Source of the DNA: Actinoallomurus sp963850195
GTDB lineage: Bacteria > Actinomycetota > Actinomycetes > Streptosporangiales > Streptosporangiaceae
Reading direction: 5' to 3'
DNA length: 64,000 nt
NCBI GenBank assembly: GCA_963850195.1
Contig: CAWKKD010000001.1
Location: 310,001 to 374,000 of the forward strand
Shown here: piece by piece, positions 40,853 through 50,000 of the stretch
How the letters are laid out: each line of letters opens with the position of its first letter
How positions within the stretch are numbered: position 1 is the stretch's first letter
Position numbers and translations under genes: made by a program
Notes under the pieces: generated by a model
What the model was told of the DNA's origin: nothing
The model's database searches: none
Seen by the model: only the letters and a program-made list of their open reading frames with translations

Positions 40853-43800
40853 TCACAGCGCACCCTGTACGCGAGTGTCCGGGGCTTCGGACGGTACGCG
40901 TTCGGCCGTGCTGCCGGTCTCCTCCAGGTACTCCGCCATCGCGCGTACCGTCGGCCGCTGGTAGAAGCGCGTCAGTGGATAGTCGACGCCGAACCTCTCC
41001 CGTACGTCGTTGATCAGGTTGATGGCGTTGATCGAATGCCCGCCGAACGCGAAGAAGGACGTGTCGAGGTCGATGGCCTCCGTGGGGAGCGCGAAGACCT
41101 CGGACCACAGCTCGCGGAGCCGGTGCACGGCCTCGGTGTCGGACGGGCACCCGTACGCTCCCGCCGCCGTCACGAATGGTGTCTCCGGCAACGCGCCGCG
41201 GTCCAGCTTCCCGTGGCCGTTGAGCGGAAGCGTGTCGAGCAGCGCCCAGTTGCGTGGCACCAGGTACTCCGGCAGCCGGTCGGCCAGCGCGCTCGCGAAC
41301 CGTTCGACCATGGCCTGCCGCCCTGACCCGGCCGGTACGGAGTCGGCCGGAACGACGAAGGCGGCGAGATACGCCTCGCCCTTCGTGGTCCGCCGCGACA
41401 CGACCGCCGCCTCGCGCACCCCGTTGATCCGGGCGAGGTGGTGGGCGGCCTCCTCGGGTTCGACCCGGAAACCACGGATCTTCACCTGGTCATCGGCGCG
41501 TCCGTGGAACTCCAGCTCTCCCTCGTCGTTCCACCGCACCAGGTCGCCGGTACGGAACAGCCGATCCACCTCACCATCGATGGTGACGAAGCGTGCGGCG
41601 GTCTGCCCCGGCAGGTGCCGGTAGCCCGCGGCGACGCCGGCACCGCCGACGTACAGCTCGCCGATGGTGTCGGCCGGGACCGGGCGTCCCGTCTCGTCGA
41701 GGATGCGCAGCCGCGCGTTGTCGATCGGCCGGCCGAGTGGGATGGGGGCGTCGCCGTCCTGCGGCGCCACGGCCGCCGAGGCGCACAGCACGGTGACCTC
41801 TGAGGGCCCGTAGATGTTGACCAGCTCGTACGGGGTTCCGTGCCGTGGCCGGGTCCGCAGCGCGTCGCCGCCGACGGCCAGGTGGCGCAGCGTGGTCCGG
41901 CCCGTGTCCACGGCGAGGACCGCCTCACCGAGCGAGGTCGGCAGGAACGAGAAGGTCACGCCCGTGGCCGAGTACCAGCCGGCCAGCGCCGCGGGATCCA
42001 GCCGGGTCCGCTCGTCGGCGATGGCGAGCGATGCTCCGGCGGTCAGCGCGGGCCAGATCTCAAGCACCGAGCCGTCGAAGCTCTGGGTGCAGACCACGGC
42101 ACCGCGATCGTCGGCGGTGAACCCGAATCGCCGATGATGCCACTGGCACAGGTTGACCACATTGCGGTGCGTGACCGCGATCCCCTTCGGCCGGCCGGTG
42201 CTTCCCGAGGTGTGCACGACGTAGCAGAGGGCGTCCGGGTCGCCCGCCTCCGGCGTGGCCGCCCGGCCCGGCTGCCCCGGTACGTCGCCGACCGTGAGAA
42301 CCGGCACGCCGGGCGGGAGGTCCGGTGCGGGCTCGGCGCCCCGGATCAGCCCGTCCGCGCCGCACTCGGTGAGCACGCTGGTCGCCCTGGCCGAGCCCAG
42401 GCCCGGATCCAGCGGCAGGTACCCGTATCCCGCCCGTAGCGTGGCGAGCATCGCCACGATGAGTTCGGGTGAGCGCGGTATCCACAGGGCCAGCAGAGCG
42501 TCCGGAGGGGGATCGCCGACCCGTTCCCTGATCATGGCCGAGAGACGGCCGGCCCGTTCGTCCAGCTCCGCGTAGGTCAGGACCGTGTCACCGTGAATGA
42601 CCGCCGGCCGGTCCGGTGCCTCGGCGGTCCGGCGCGCGACGAGTTCGTGGACGGTGACCTTCTCCACCGGGACGGCCGGCCCGTCCTGCCATTCCGGCGG
42701 CACATCGTCCACGTCAGCCGCCGCGAGCAGCGACAACGGTGTGTCCGGCGCCTCCACGGCGCGGTCCAGGATCTCGCGGAAGCGCCGGAGGAAACCCTCG
42801 GCGGTGGCCGCGTCGAACAGGTCACCGCTGTACTCCAGCTGGCAGCGGATGCCCTCGGGCCGGTCGATGAAGGCCATGGTCAGGTCGGTGACCGCCCGGT
42901 CCGGGCCCACATCGAGGACGGTGGCACGTACGCCCGGCAGCTCCAGGCGGATCGGCTCGCCCTTCTCGAACTCCGCGAACGCCTGGAACACCGGGGTCCG
43001 GTCGATCCTCGGCGGCGGCGCGACCGCCCGTACGACGGCCTCGAAGGGAACGTCGGCGTGGTCGTAGGCGTCCAGCGCGGCGCCTCGTATCCGGTCGAGG
43101 AGCGTGCCGAAGTCCGGGTCGCCGGAGAGGTCGAGCCGCAGCGCGATCGTGTTCAGGAAGAATCCGACGACGTCCTCCGCCCCGCGCGGCCGGGCGTCCA
43201 CGGGTGTGCCGATGATGACGTCGTCCTGTCCCGTGACCGCGTGCAGCATGGCCGCGTAGCCGGCGAGCAGCGTCATGAAGAGCGTGCACCGACGCTCGCG
43301 GCCGAGCGCCCGCAGCCGGTCCGACAGCGCGGCGTCGAGGGTGTGGAAGATCCCGTGCCCCTCGAAGGTCATCTCTTCGGGGCGCGGCCGGTCGTGCGGC
43401 GCCTCGAGCGAGGGGAGCTCTCCGGCCAGCACCTCGCGCCAGTAGGCGAGGCCCTCGTGCACCCCGTCCGTCTCGTCGCCGCTCGCGGCGAGTTCGGGGT
43501 AGGTGCGGGTGAGGCCGGGAAGCCGCGGCGTGGTGCCGGTCCGCTCCGCCTGGTAGAGGACCGACAGGTCCCGCGCGATGACCGCGGCGGACGTGGCGTC
43601 CACCACGATGTGGTGGAAGGCCAGCACCAGCACGTGGCGCGCCGCGTCGAGCCGTACCAGGCGTGAGACGAACGGCGGGACCTTCTCCAGGTCGAAGCGG
43701 TGGCGGCTCTGCTCCGCCATGACCTCCCGGATCGCCTCGGCCTCGTCGGCCGCGCCCGTACGGTCCAGTACGGCGAAGTCCGCCGGTGCCTCAGGGAGCG

Positions 43801-46723
43801 TGAACTGACGTGGCTCGCCCCGTACCTCGCGGAAGACCGTGCGCAGTTGCCCGTGCCGCGCCACGAGCCGTTCCAACCCCGCCTGGAGGGCCCGCGTGTC
43901 GATCGGCCCATCGAGCCGGATCGCCTGGATCTCGTTGTAGGCGTGTCGCCCGGGAAAGGTGCGCTCGAAGGTCCAAAGGCCCCGTTGGCCCGCCGACAGG
44001 GGGCTGCCTCCGGCGTCCGGCCCCAGCGTCACCGTCTGCCGGTCGTCGTCGCCGCTCTCCTGGTAGCGCCGGCGAAGCGTGTCGAGATGGTCCAGGCCGG
44101 TACGGAGCGCGTCCGGCGCCACACCGAAGTCGACCAGCGAGACGATCTCGTCGGCGCCCGCGGCACGCACCGCGTCCACGGTGATCCACGCCTTCTCGAC
44201 CGAGCCGATCAGTGCCCGGTCGTCGCAGTAGCGCCGGTACGCGCGGCGGAAGAGGACATCGAGGTCGTCCTCGCTGAGCGCGGCCAGGTCGACGTTGTAG
44301 CCGAGGCTGTTGGTGAACGACCCGAAGATCGACAGGGACGATCGCATGTAGCGGCAGAGCGGTTCGTACGCCTCGGCCTTCGCGCGGCCGTCGTCGGCCC
44401 CGAGGAAGGTGTGGAGCATGACCGCCACCCGGCCGGCGTCCGGATCGAGCCCGTGCTCCTCGCGCGTCCGGCGGTACAGCGCGATGTTCTCGCTGAGCTC
44501 TTCGAGGCTCTGCGACATCAGGTTGGTGATGATGCCCAGGTCATGCCGGGCGGCCAGCACGTACGACGCGGGGTTGGAGACCACCGCCGTGAACATCGGC
44601 GGCGATTCCTGTACCGGCCGGGGGAACAGGTGCACCTCCCGCTCGCCGTCACCGGTGAGCCGCCGGAGCCCTTCGCCCCGCCACAGCGATCGAACCTGTG
44701 CGAGCTGCTCGTACATCACGTCCTTGTGCCGGCCGTACCGGTCGGGGAAGAAGACGAAGTCGTTCGCGTGCCAGCCGCTGGCGTACCCGATCCCGACCCG
44801 CCCGCCGGAGAGGTTGTCGACCATCGACCACTCCTCCGCCACCCGGATCGGGTCGTGGAGGGGGAGGACGACGGACCCGGCGTTCAGCCTGATCCTGCTG
44901 GTCTCGCGGGCGAGGGCCGAGGCGAGGACGGCCGGGTTGGGGAACAGGCCGCCGAAGGAGTGGAAGTGCCGCTCGGGCATCCAGAGGGCGTGGAAACCGT
45001 GCTCGTCGGCGAACCGCGCCGTCCGCATGAGCTCGTCATACCTGCCGTCGGCGTGCGACTCCTCCTGGGGATAGTCGCCGAAGAAATAGATGCTGAAGTC
45101 GGGGACGCGATGCTCGAACCGCATCGCGGATTCTTCGGCCGTGGTGGCCGTGGTGGCCGGGGTGGGCGCCGCGACGGGCCGCGGCACGGGGCGCGTGTCC
45201 GGGAAGAAGCCCGCACGGCGCAGCTCGCGCAGTGACCCCTGCACCGCGTCGACGATGTACGCGAGATCGTCGTCGGAGTGTTCGGTGGACAGGAAGAAGT
45301 TGCGCCACTCCCAGACGTGCACGCCGCGCAGCATGAGGTGGTGGTACAGCAACTCCAGGTCGGCGCGGTGCTCGAACCGGAACATCGAACCGAAGTGGCG
45401 CATGCGGAGAGGGAAGTCCTCTTCCTCGAAGAAGGTGTTGAGCGTGGTGGCGAGCCCGTCGGTGCGGGCGTTCAGCCGCTCCTGCAGTCCGGGGCCCTGC
45501 TCCTTCAGGAACGTCAGGACCGCCTTGGCCGCGACCATCGACACCGGATGCTGGAGGTATGTACCGCCGAAGAACGTGGTGTCGGCGGGCGGGAAGCTGT
45601 CGTCGCCGTACTGCCAGTACCCGCCGTCGACGCCGTCCATGATCGCGGAGCTGCCGGCGATCGCGCCGATCGGGAACCCTCCGCCGAGCACCTTGCCGTA
45701 GGTCGCGAGGTCGGGCACGACGCCGAAGAGCTCCTGCGCGCCGCGCAACGCCGGGCGGAAGCCGGTCAGCATCTCATCGAACATCAACACGATGCCGTGC
45801 CGGTGGGTGACCTGGCGCAGCTCCCGTACGAATTCCACGGGGCGCAACGCGGGGTTGCGGCTCTGCACGGGTTCGACGATGACCGCGGCGATCGCGTCGG
45901 CGTGCCGCTCGATGGTCTCCAGGCTCGACGGGTCGCCGTAGTCCAGGACCAGGAGGTCGGCGACCGCGCTCGGGGGGATGCCGCTCGACACGGGGACGGT
46001 GCGGCGGTCGGGTCCGGAGCCGGACGAGCGGCCGAGCACGTTGTCCGCGTGGCCGTGGTACGAACCGTGGAATACCACGATCTTGTGCCGGCCGGTGGCG
46101 GCGCGCGCCAGCCGGATCGCCGCCGCGTTGGCCTCCGTACCGGAGTTGGCGAAGGCGATGCGCTCCATGCCCGTCAGCTCGGCCAGGAGTTCCGCGGTCT
46201 CACCGGTCTCGACGGCACGCGGGCCGAGCTGGATGCCACGCGACAGGTGGGCCTGCACGGCGGACGTCACGAACTCCGGTTCGTGGCCGAAAAGAAGGAC
46301 ACCGAACCCCATCGTGATGTCCACGTAGCGGTTGCCGTCGACGTCCTCCAGCCACGAGCCGCGCGCACCGCGCCCGGCGATCGGGTAGAGCATCTCCTTC
46401 GTGCCGCCGCGGAAGCCGACGACCGCGCGGCTGTCGGCGAGCACCCGGCGCGTACGCTGCGCGAGCTCCTTCGAGGTGCGCGTCCTGGCGGTGTACCGCC
46501 GGACCAGGTCGGCCAGGTGCGCCTGCTGCGAGCCCGCGGAGTCCTCGCCGACCATTCCCGACGAGCGTGAGACCGTGACGCGCGGGCCGTGCACCCGCGC
46601 CCGCTCCTCCTCGGGCCGCTCCGTCTCGGCGTCTCCGAGCCGTCCCGCGATGCGTCCCGACAGCTCGGTCATCGCGGCCAGATCCCGCTGGATCTCCGCG
46701 TCCAGCTCGTTCATCCCGGTCAT
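40853..46723 (-). CDS. Hybrid megasynthase: aminotransferase - luciferase-like monooxygenase - C - A - T
   Basis: ATG 46723 (ATGA overlap with the PKS, GGAGG upstream) gives 1956 residues; a GTG at 46735 is less likely. Domains in order: an N-terminal helical docking segment (1-40); a class-III glutamate-semialdehyde-type aminotransferase at about 75-505 (PLP Lys in DLATYGKVLGGGFPIGAI); a flavin luciferase-like monooxygenase at about 530-890 (SIYFFGDYPQEESHADGRYD, HALWMPERHFHSFGG); a condensation domain at about 905-1330 (HHIVVDA); an adenylation domain at about 1360-1840 (HTSGSTGRPKG, YGPSEVTV, NGHGKLDRGALPE); and a carrier at about 1860-1930 (FFAFGGHSINAI). The aminotransferase would aminate the beta-keto thioester from the PKS, as in iturin/mycosubtilin. 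By eye the A-domain specificity residues start D-G-L, so an alpha-amino acid is likely, but none can be named. There is no thioesterase. Confidence 0.93.
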   Translation of the reverse strand: MTGMNELDAEIQRDLAAMTELSGRIAGRLGDAETERPEEERARVHGPRVTVSRSSGMVGEDSAGSQQAHLADLVRRYTARTRTSKELAQRTRRVLADSRAVVGFRGGTKEMLYPIAGRGARGSWLEDVDGNRYVDITMGFGVLLFGHEPEFVTSAVQAHLSRGIQLGPRAVETGETAELLAELTGMERIAFANSGTEANAAAIRLARAATGRHKIVVFHGSYHGHADNVLGRSSGSGPDRRTVPVSSGIPPSAVADLLVLDYGDPSSLETIERHADAIAAVIVEPVQSRNPALRPVEFVRELRQVTHRHGIVLMFDEMLTGFRPALRGAQELFGVVPDLATYGKVLGGGFPIGAIAGSSAIMDGVDGGYWQYGDDSFPPADTTFFGGTYLQHPVSMVAAKAVLTFLKEQGPGLQERLNARTDGLATTLNTFFEEEDFPLRMRHFGSMFRFEHRADLELLYHHLMLRGVHVWEWRNFFLSTEHSDDDLAYIVDAVQGSLRELRRAGFFPDTRPVPRPVAAPTPATTATTAEESAMRFEHRVPDFSIYFFGDYPQEESHADGRYDELMRTARFADEHGFHALWMPERHFHSFGGLFPNPAVLASALARETSRIRLNAGSVVLPLHDPIRVAEEWSMVDNLSGGRVGIGYASGWHANDFVFFPDRYGRHKDVMYEQLAQVRSLWRGEGLRRLTGDGEREVHLFPRPVQESPPMFTAVVSNPASYVLAARHDLGIITNLMSQSLEELSENIALYRRTREEHGLDPDAGRVAVMLHTFLGADDGRAKAEAYEPLCRYMRSSLSIFGSFTNSLGYNVDLAALSEDDLDVLFRRAYRRYCDDRALIGSVEKAWITVDAVRAAGADEIVSLVDFGVAPDALRTGLDHLDTLRRRYQESGDDDRQTVTLGPDAGGSPLSAGQRGLWTFERTFPGRHAYNEIQAIRLDGPIDTRALQAGLERLVARHGQLRTVFREVRGEPRQFTLPEAPADFAVLDRTGAADEAEAIREVMAEQSRHRFDLEKVPPFVSRLVRLDAARHVLVLAFHHIVVDATSAAVIARDLSVLYQAERTGTTPRLPGLTRTYPELAASGDETDGVHEGLAYWREVLAGELPSLEAPHDRPRPEEMTFEGHGIFHTLDAALSDRLRALGRERRCTLFMTLLAGYAAMLHAVTGQDDVIIGTPVDARPRGAEDVVGFFLNTIALRLDLSGDPDFGTLLDRIRGAALDAYDHADVPFEAVVRAVAPPPRIDRTPVFQAFAEFEKGEPIRLELPGVRATVLDVGPDRAVTDLTMAFIDRPEGIRCQLEYSGDLFDAATAEGFLRRFREILDRAVEAPDTPLSLLAAADVDDVPPEWQDGPAVPVEKVTVHELVARRTAEAPDRPAVIHGDTVLTYAELDERAGRLSAMIRERVGDPPPDALLALWIPRSPELIVAMLATLRAGYGYLPLDPGLGSARATSVLTECGADGLIRGAEPAPDLPPGVPVLTVGDVPGQPGRAATPEAGDPDALCYVVHTSGSTGRPKGIAVTHRNVVNLCQWHHRRFGFTADDRGAVVCTQSFDGSVLEIWPALTAGASLAIADERTRLDPAALAGWYSATGVTFSFLPTSLGEAVLAVDTGRTTLRHLAVGGDALRTRPRHGTPYELVNIYGPSEVTVLCASAAVAPQDGDAPIPLGRPIDNARLRILDETGRPVPADTIGELYVGGAGVAAGYRHLPGQTAARFVTIDGEVDRLFRTGDLVRWNDEGELEFHGRADDQVKIRGFRVEPEEAAHHLARINGVREAAVVSRRTTKGEAYLAAFVVPADSVPAGSGRQAMVERFASALADRLPEYLVPRNWALLDTLPLNGHGKLDRGALPETPFVTAAGAYGCPSDTEAVHRLRELWSEVFALPTEAIDLDTSFFAFGGHSINAINLINDVRERFGVDYPLTRFYQRPTVRAMAEYLEETGSTAERVPSEAPDTRVQGAL

Positions 46724-49700
46724 TCGTGCCTCCACCCGTTCGGTGCCGTCACCGGCTGCCGGTCGAGGAGCCGTTCCAGCTGGGACATCATCTGGAGCTG
46801 GATCCGGGCGAGCTGCCTGACCTGCTGGGCGAGTGCCTCCACCTCCTGCCGCGTCACGCGGTCAGGGTCTGGAACCGCCTCGAACGGGAGGACGTTTCCG
46901 TTCGGCTCCGGCGCCGGGTTCCCGTAGCCCACGGGCCCGCGACCGAGGGGCTCGGGACCCTCCGGAGCCGGGGCGGCGGGCAACGGCTCGACGGCGCGCA
47001 GCGGACCCGGGCGGGTCCCGCCGCCGGTGGGGTCGCCCTGCCGCCGCATGATCAGCTCGGTGAGCCGTACGGGAGTGTTCGCGTCCTCGAAGATTTCCCG
47101 CATACCCACCTTGACCTGGTACTCCTGTTCGAGGTCACGCAGGATGTTGATCGTTTGCAGGGAATCCGCACCCAGGTCGAAGAAGGTGCTCTCCCCGGTG
47201 ATGTCCGCTGGCGCGAAGCCGAGATGACGCGCGGTCAACTCGATGACGTGCCTAAGGACACGGTCGGCTGTTGCCATGTTCTGCTCCATCTCTGACTCGT
47301 CCGCCGGTTGGCTCCCGTCGAGGACGGGTTCTGGCCCTGACCAGTAGGTTCTGTGCTGGAACTCGTAGCCGGGCAGCGCGATCCGCCTGCCGTCGGCGCC
47401 GTCCAGCAGCGCCGCCCAGCCGATCTCGACCCCGGCGCAGTGCAGGGTGGAGACGGCGTCCCACACCTGCTCGAGGCCGGCGCCACGGCGCAGGGTGGTC
47501 ACGGCGCGTACGTCCGGCAGCTCTCTGCGAGCCAGCGCGCTGAGCGTGCCGTGCGGTCCGATCTCCAGCAGCGGGGCGCCGCCGGAGGCGGCCGTACGCA
47601 CCATCTCGTCGAAGCGCACGGGTTCGCGTACGTGGCGCAGGAGGTAGTCCGCGTCCGGGGCCCAGCCGACCGGCCGTTCCACCCCGTCGAGACCGCTGAC
47701 GAACGGCACCGTCACGGGCCGGAACGCGGTGTCCGTCAGTACGGCGCGGTACTCCTCCAGCAGGGGATCCATCGCCGCGGTGTGGAAGGCGTACCCGACC
47801 TCGAGCCGTTCGGCGCGGACACCGCTCGCCGACAGCAGCGCGTCCAGCCGGTTCACGGCCTCATCCGGGCCGGCGAGGACCACCGCGCCCTGGCCGTTGA
47901 CCGCGGCGAGCTCCAGGCCCTGGACCTCCGCGACGAGCCGCGCCGCGGTCGGCCGGTCCACCGGGACGGCGGCCATCGCGCCGGGCTCGCAGTAGCGACG
48001 CATGAGCCGCTCGCGCTCCGCGGTGAGGCGCAGGCCGTCCTCCATCGACAGGGCTCCGGCGGCGCACAGCGCCGCGTACTCCCCAAGGCTGTGGCCGGCG
48101 ACCACGCACGGCCGTACGCCCATCCACTGCCAGAGGCGGGTGATGGCGTACTGCAGGGCGAACAACGTCGGCTGGACCGGAGCCGGACCGGTGGCGTTCC
48201 CCGCCGGGTCGTGCTCGCCCGTCAGGGCGGTGAGCAGGGAGCCTCCGTGCAGCTCCGCGCACTCCTGTATCGCCTCCCGCACCGCGCCGAACCGCTGGGA
48301 CAGTACGGCCGCGGCGCCCTCGTACATGCCGCCCTGGCCCGTGAAGAGCATGGCGGGACGCGTCGTACGACGCCGTGGGTCGGCGGGCAGTACACCCGCG
48401 ATCAACGAGCGCGTCGCGTTCGTCCGTGCCTCACCGAGCCAGCCATCGAGCGCGTCGGCGACCGCGGCGGGGCTCGCGCCGCGTACCGCCAGCCGGTGGT
48501 TGAGGTGGAGGCGCCCCACGGCGGCCGTCGTGACCAGGTCGGCCGGCTCCGTACCTGGATGATCGCGCAGGTGGGTACGCAGGGCGCGGGCGTTGGCGGC
48601 CAGTGCGTCGGCGCTCCGGCCGGACACCAGCACCACGCCGGGGACGGGGACGTCCACGGAACGCGCCCTGGGCTCGGGCGCCTGCTCAACGATCACGTGC
48701 ACGTTCGTGCCGCCGACCCCCATCGAGCTCAGAGCCGCCAGGCGCGGCACGCCGGTCTCGGGCCAGGGACGGGCGGTCCGCGGGATGTAGAAAGGGCTGC
48801 CGGCGAGGTCGAGCGCGGGGTTGGGCTCAGTGAAGCCGGCGACCGGCGGGATCACGCGGTGCTTCAGCACCAGCAGCACCCGGATCAGTCCGGCGAGTCC
48901 CGAGCACACGTCGAGGTGGCCGATGTTCGCCTTGCCGGCGCCGATCGCGCAGTAACTAGTACGGTCCGTGTCCTCGCGGAACGCCGCGGTGGCCGCCTCG
49001 AACTCGATCGGGTCGCCCTTCAGCGTGCCGGTCCCGTGCGTCTCGAGGTATCCGATCAGGTCCGCGCTGAGACCCGCGGCGGCCAGGGCACGGCGTATCG
49101 CCTCCCGCTGCCCCGCCGCGCTGGGCGCCGTGAACGTGGTCTTACGTGCTCCATCGTTGTTGACACCCCAGCCGCGGATGACACCGTGGATCGTGTCGCC
49201 GTCCTCGATCGCGCGATCCAGCCGCTTGAGCACGATGGCGGCCACCCCGTTACCACCGATGGTTCCGTCGGCCGCGGCGTCGAAGGGCCGCAACCGGCCG
49301 CTCCGCGAAAGGACCGAACCCTTCGCGTGGCGATAGCCGAGCACCTGCGGCACATGCACCGCCGTCGAACCGGCGAGCGCGAGATCGCAGTCACCGGCGA
49401 GCACGGACTGCGCCGCGAGCTGAACGGCGGCCAGGGAGCTCGTGCACGCGGCCTGGACGTTGATGGCGGGACCGGTCAGGTTGAGGCGGAACGCGGTGCG
49501 CGTCGCGGTGAAGTCCGGGAAGTTACCGAGCCCCACCTCCAACCCGGAGACCCAGTCGTCGGCGACCGGATCGCGCAGGACGTTGTTCAGCAGGTAGTCC
49601 TGCATCGGGTACAGGCGATAGCCGGTACTCGAGTAGACGCCGATCCGGGTCCCGGGAACCTCACTGGGATAGCCCGCGTTCTCCAGCGCGTGGTAGGCGC

Positions 49701-49998
49701 ACTCCAGGAAGAGCCTGTGCTGCGGATCGGTGACGGTCGCTTCCCGCGCGCTCATGTGAAAGAAGTCGGCATCGAATCCGGAAATACCCGACAGAATGCC
49801 GCTGGCGCCGACGAAGCCGGGCTGCCGCCGGCGTTCCGCCGACACGCCCGCGGCGGCGAGCTCGGCGTCGGTGAACCTCCGGATCCGGCATTCACCGTCG
49901 CGAATGATCCGCCAGAAATCCTCCGGGGTGTCGGCGCCCGGAAAACGGAAGGCCATGCCGACGACGGCGACGGCGACACGCGGCCGTTGTCCGGTCAT
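46720..49998 (-). CDS. Type I polyketide synthase module KS-AT-ACP
   Basis: This 1092-residue protein starts at ATG 49998, 2 nt after the oxygenase stop. KS at about 1-430 has the active Cys in NVQAACTSSLAAVQLAAQSV and His residues in LETHGTGTLKGDP and KANIGHLDVCSGLAGL. AT at about 545-850 has GHSLGEYAALCAAGA; its YAFH specificity motif is ambiguous between malonyl and methylmalonyl. ACP at about 910-985 has the phosphopantetheine Ser in FFDLGADSLQTINILRDLEQ. There is no KR, DH, ER or loading domain, so the product leaves as a beta-keto thioester, which suits the aminotransferase in the next protein. A C-terminal coiled coil (EVEALAQQVRQLARIQLQMM) is probably the docking element. The starter unit source is unknown. 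Confidence 0.94.
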   Translation of the reverse strand: MTGQRPRVAVAVVGMAFRFPGADTPEDFWRIIRDGECRIRRFTDAELAAAGVSAERRRQPGFVGASGILSGISGFDADFFHMSAREATVTDPQHRLFLECAYHALENAGYPSEVPGTRIGVYSSTGYRLYPMQDYLLNNVLRDPVADDWVSGLEVGLGNFPDFTATRTAFRLNLTGPAINVQAACTSSLAAVQLAAQSVLAGDCDLALAGSTAVHVPQVLGYRHAKGSVLSRSGRLRPFDAAADGTIGGNGVAAIVLKRLDRAIEDGDTIHGVIRGWGVNNDGARKTTFTAPSAAGQREAIRRALAAAGLSADLIGYLETHGTGTLKGDPIEFEAATAAFREDTDRTSYCAIGAGKANIGHLDVCSGLAGLIRVLLVLKHRVIPPVAGFTEPNPALDLAGSPFYIPRTARPWPETGVPRLAALSSMGVGGTNVHVIVEQAPEPRARSVDVPVPGVVLVSGRSADALAANARALRTHLRDHPGTEPADLVTTAAVGRLHLNHRLAVRGASPAAVADALDGWLGEARTNATRSLIAGVLPADPRRRTTRPAMLFTGQGGMYEGAAAVLSQRFGAVREAIQECAELHGGSLLTALTGEHDPAGNATGPAPVQPTLFALQYAITRLWQWMGVRPCVVAGHSLGEYAALCAAGALSMEDGLRLTAERERLMRRYCEPGAMAAVPVDRPTAARLVAEVQGLELAAVNGQGAVVLAGPDEAVNRLDALLSASGVRAERLEVGYAFHTAAMDPLLEEYRAVLTDTAFRPVTVPFVSGLDGVERPVGWAPDADYLLRHVREPVRFDEMVRTAASGGAPLLEIGPHGTLSALARRELPDVRAVTTLRRGAGLEQVWDAVSTLHCAGVEIGWAALLDGADGRRIALPGYEFQHRTYWSGPEPVLDGSQPADESEMEQNMATADRVLRHVIELTARHLGFAPADITGESTFFDLGADSLQTINILRDLEQEYQVKVGMREIFEDANTPVRLTELIMRRQGDPTGGGTRPGPLRAVEPLPAAPAPEGPEPLGRGPVGYGNPAPEPNGNVLPFEAVPDPDRVTRQEVEALAQQVRQLARIQLQMMSQLERLLDRQPVTAPNGWRHE

Positions 49999-50000
49999 GG

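Noticed and set aside
40853..46723. Naming the adenylation-domain substrate
   Set aside because: Residues read by eye (D-G-L...) match no code I can assign safely; only an alpha-amino acid is implied.
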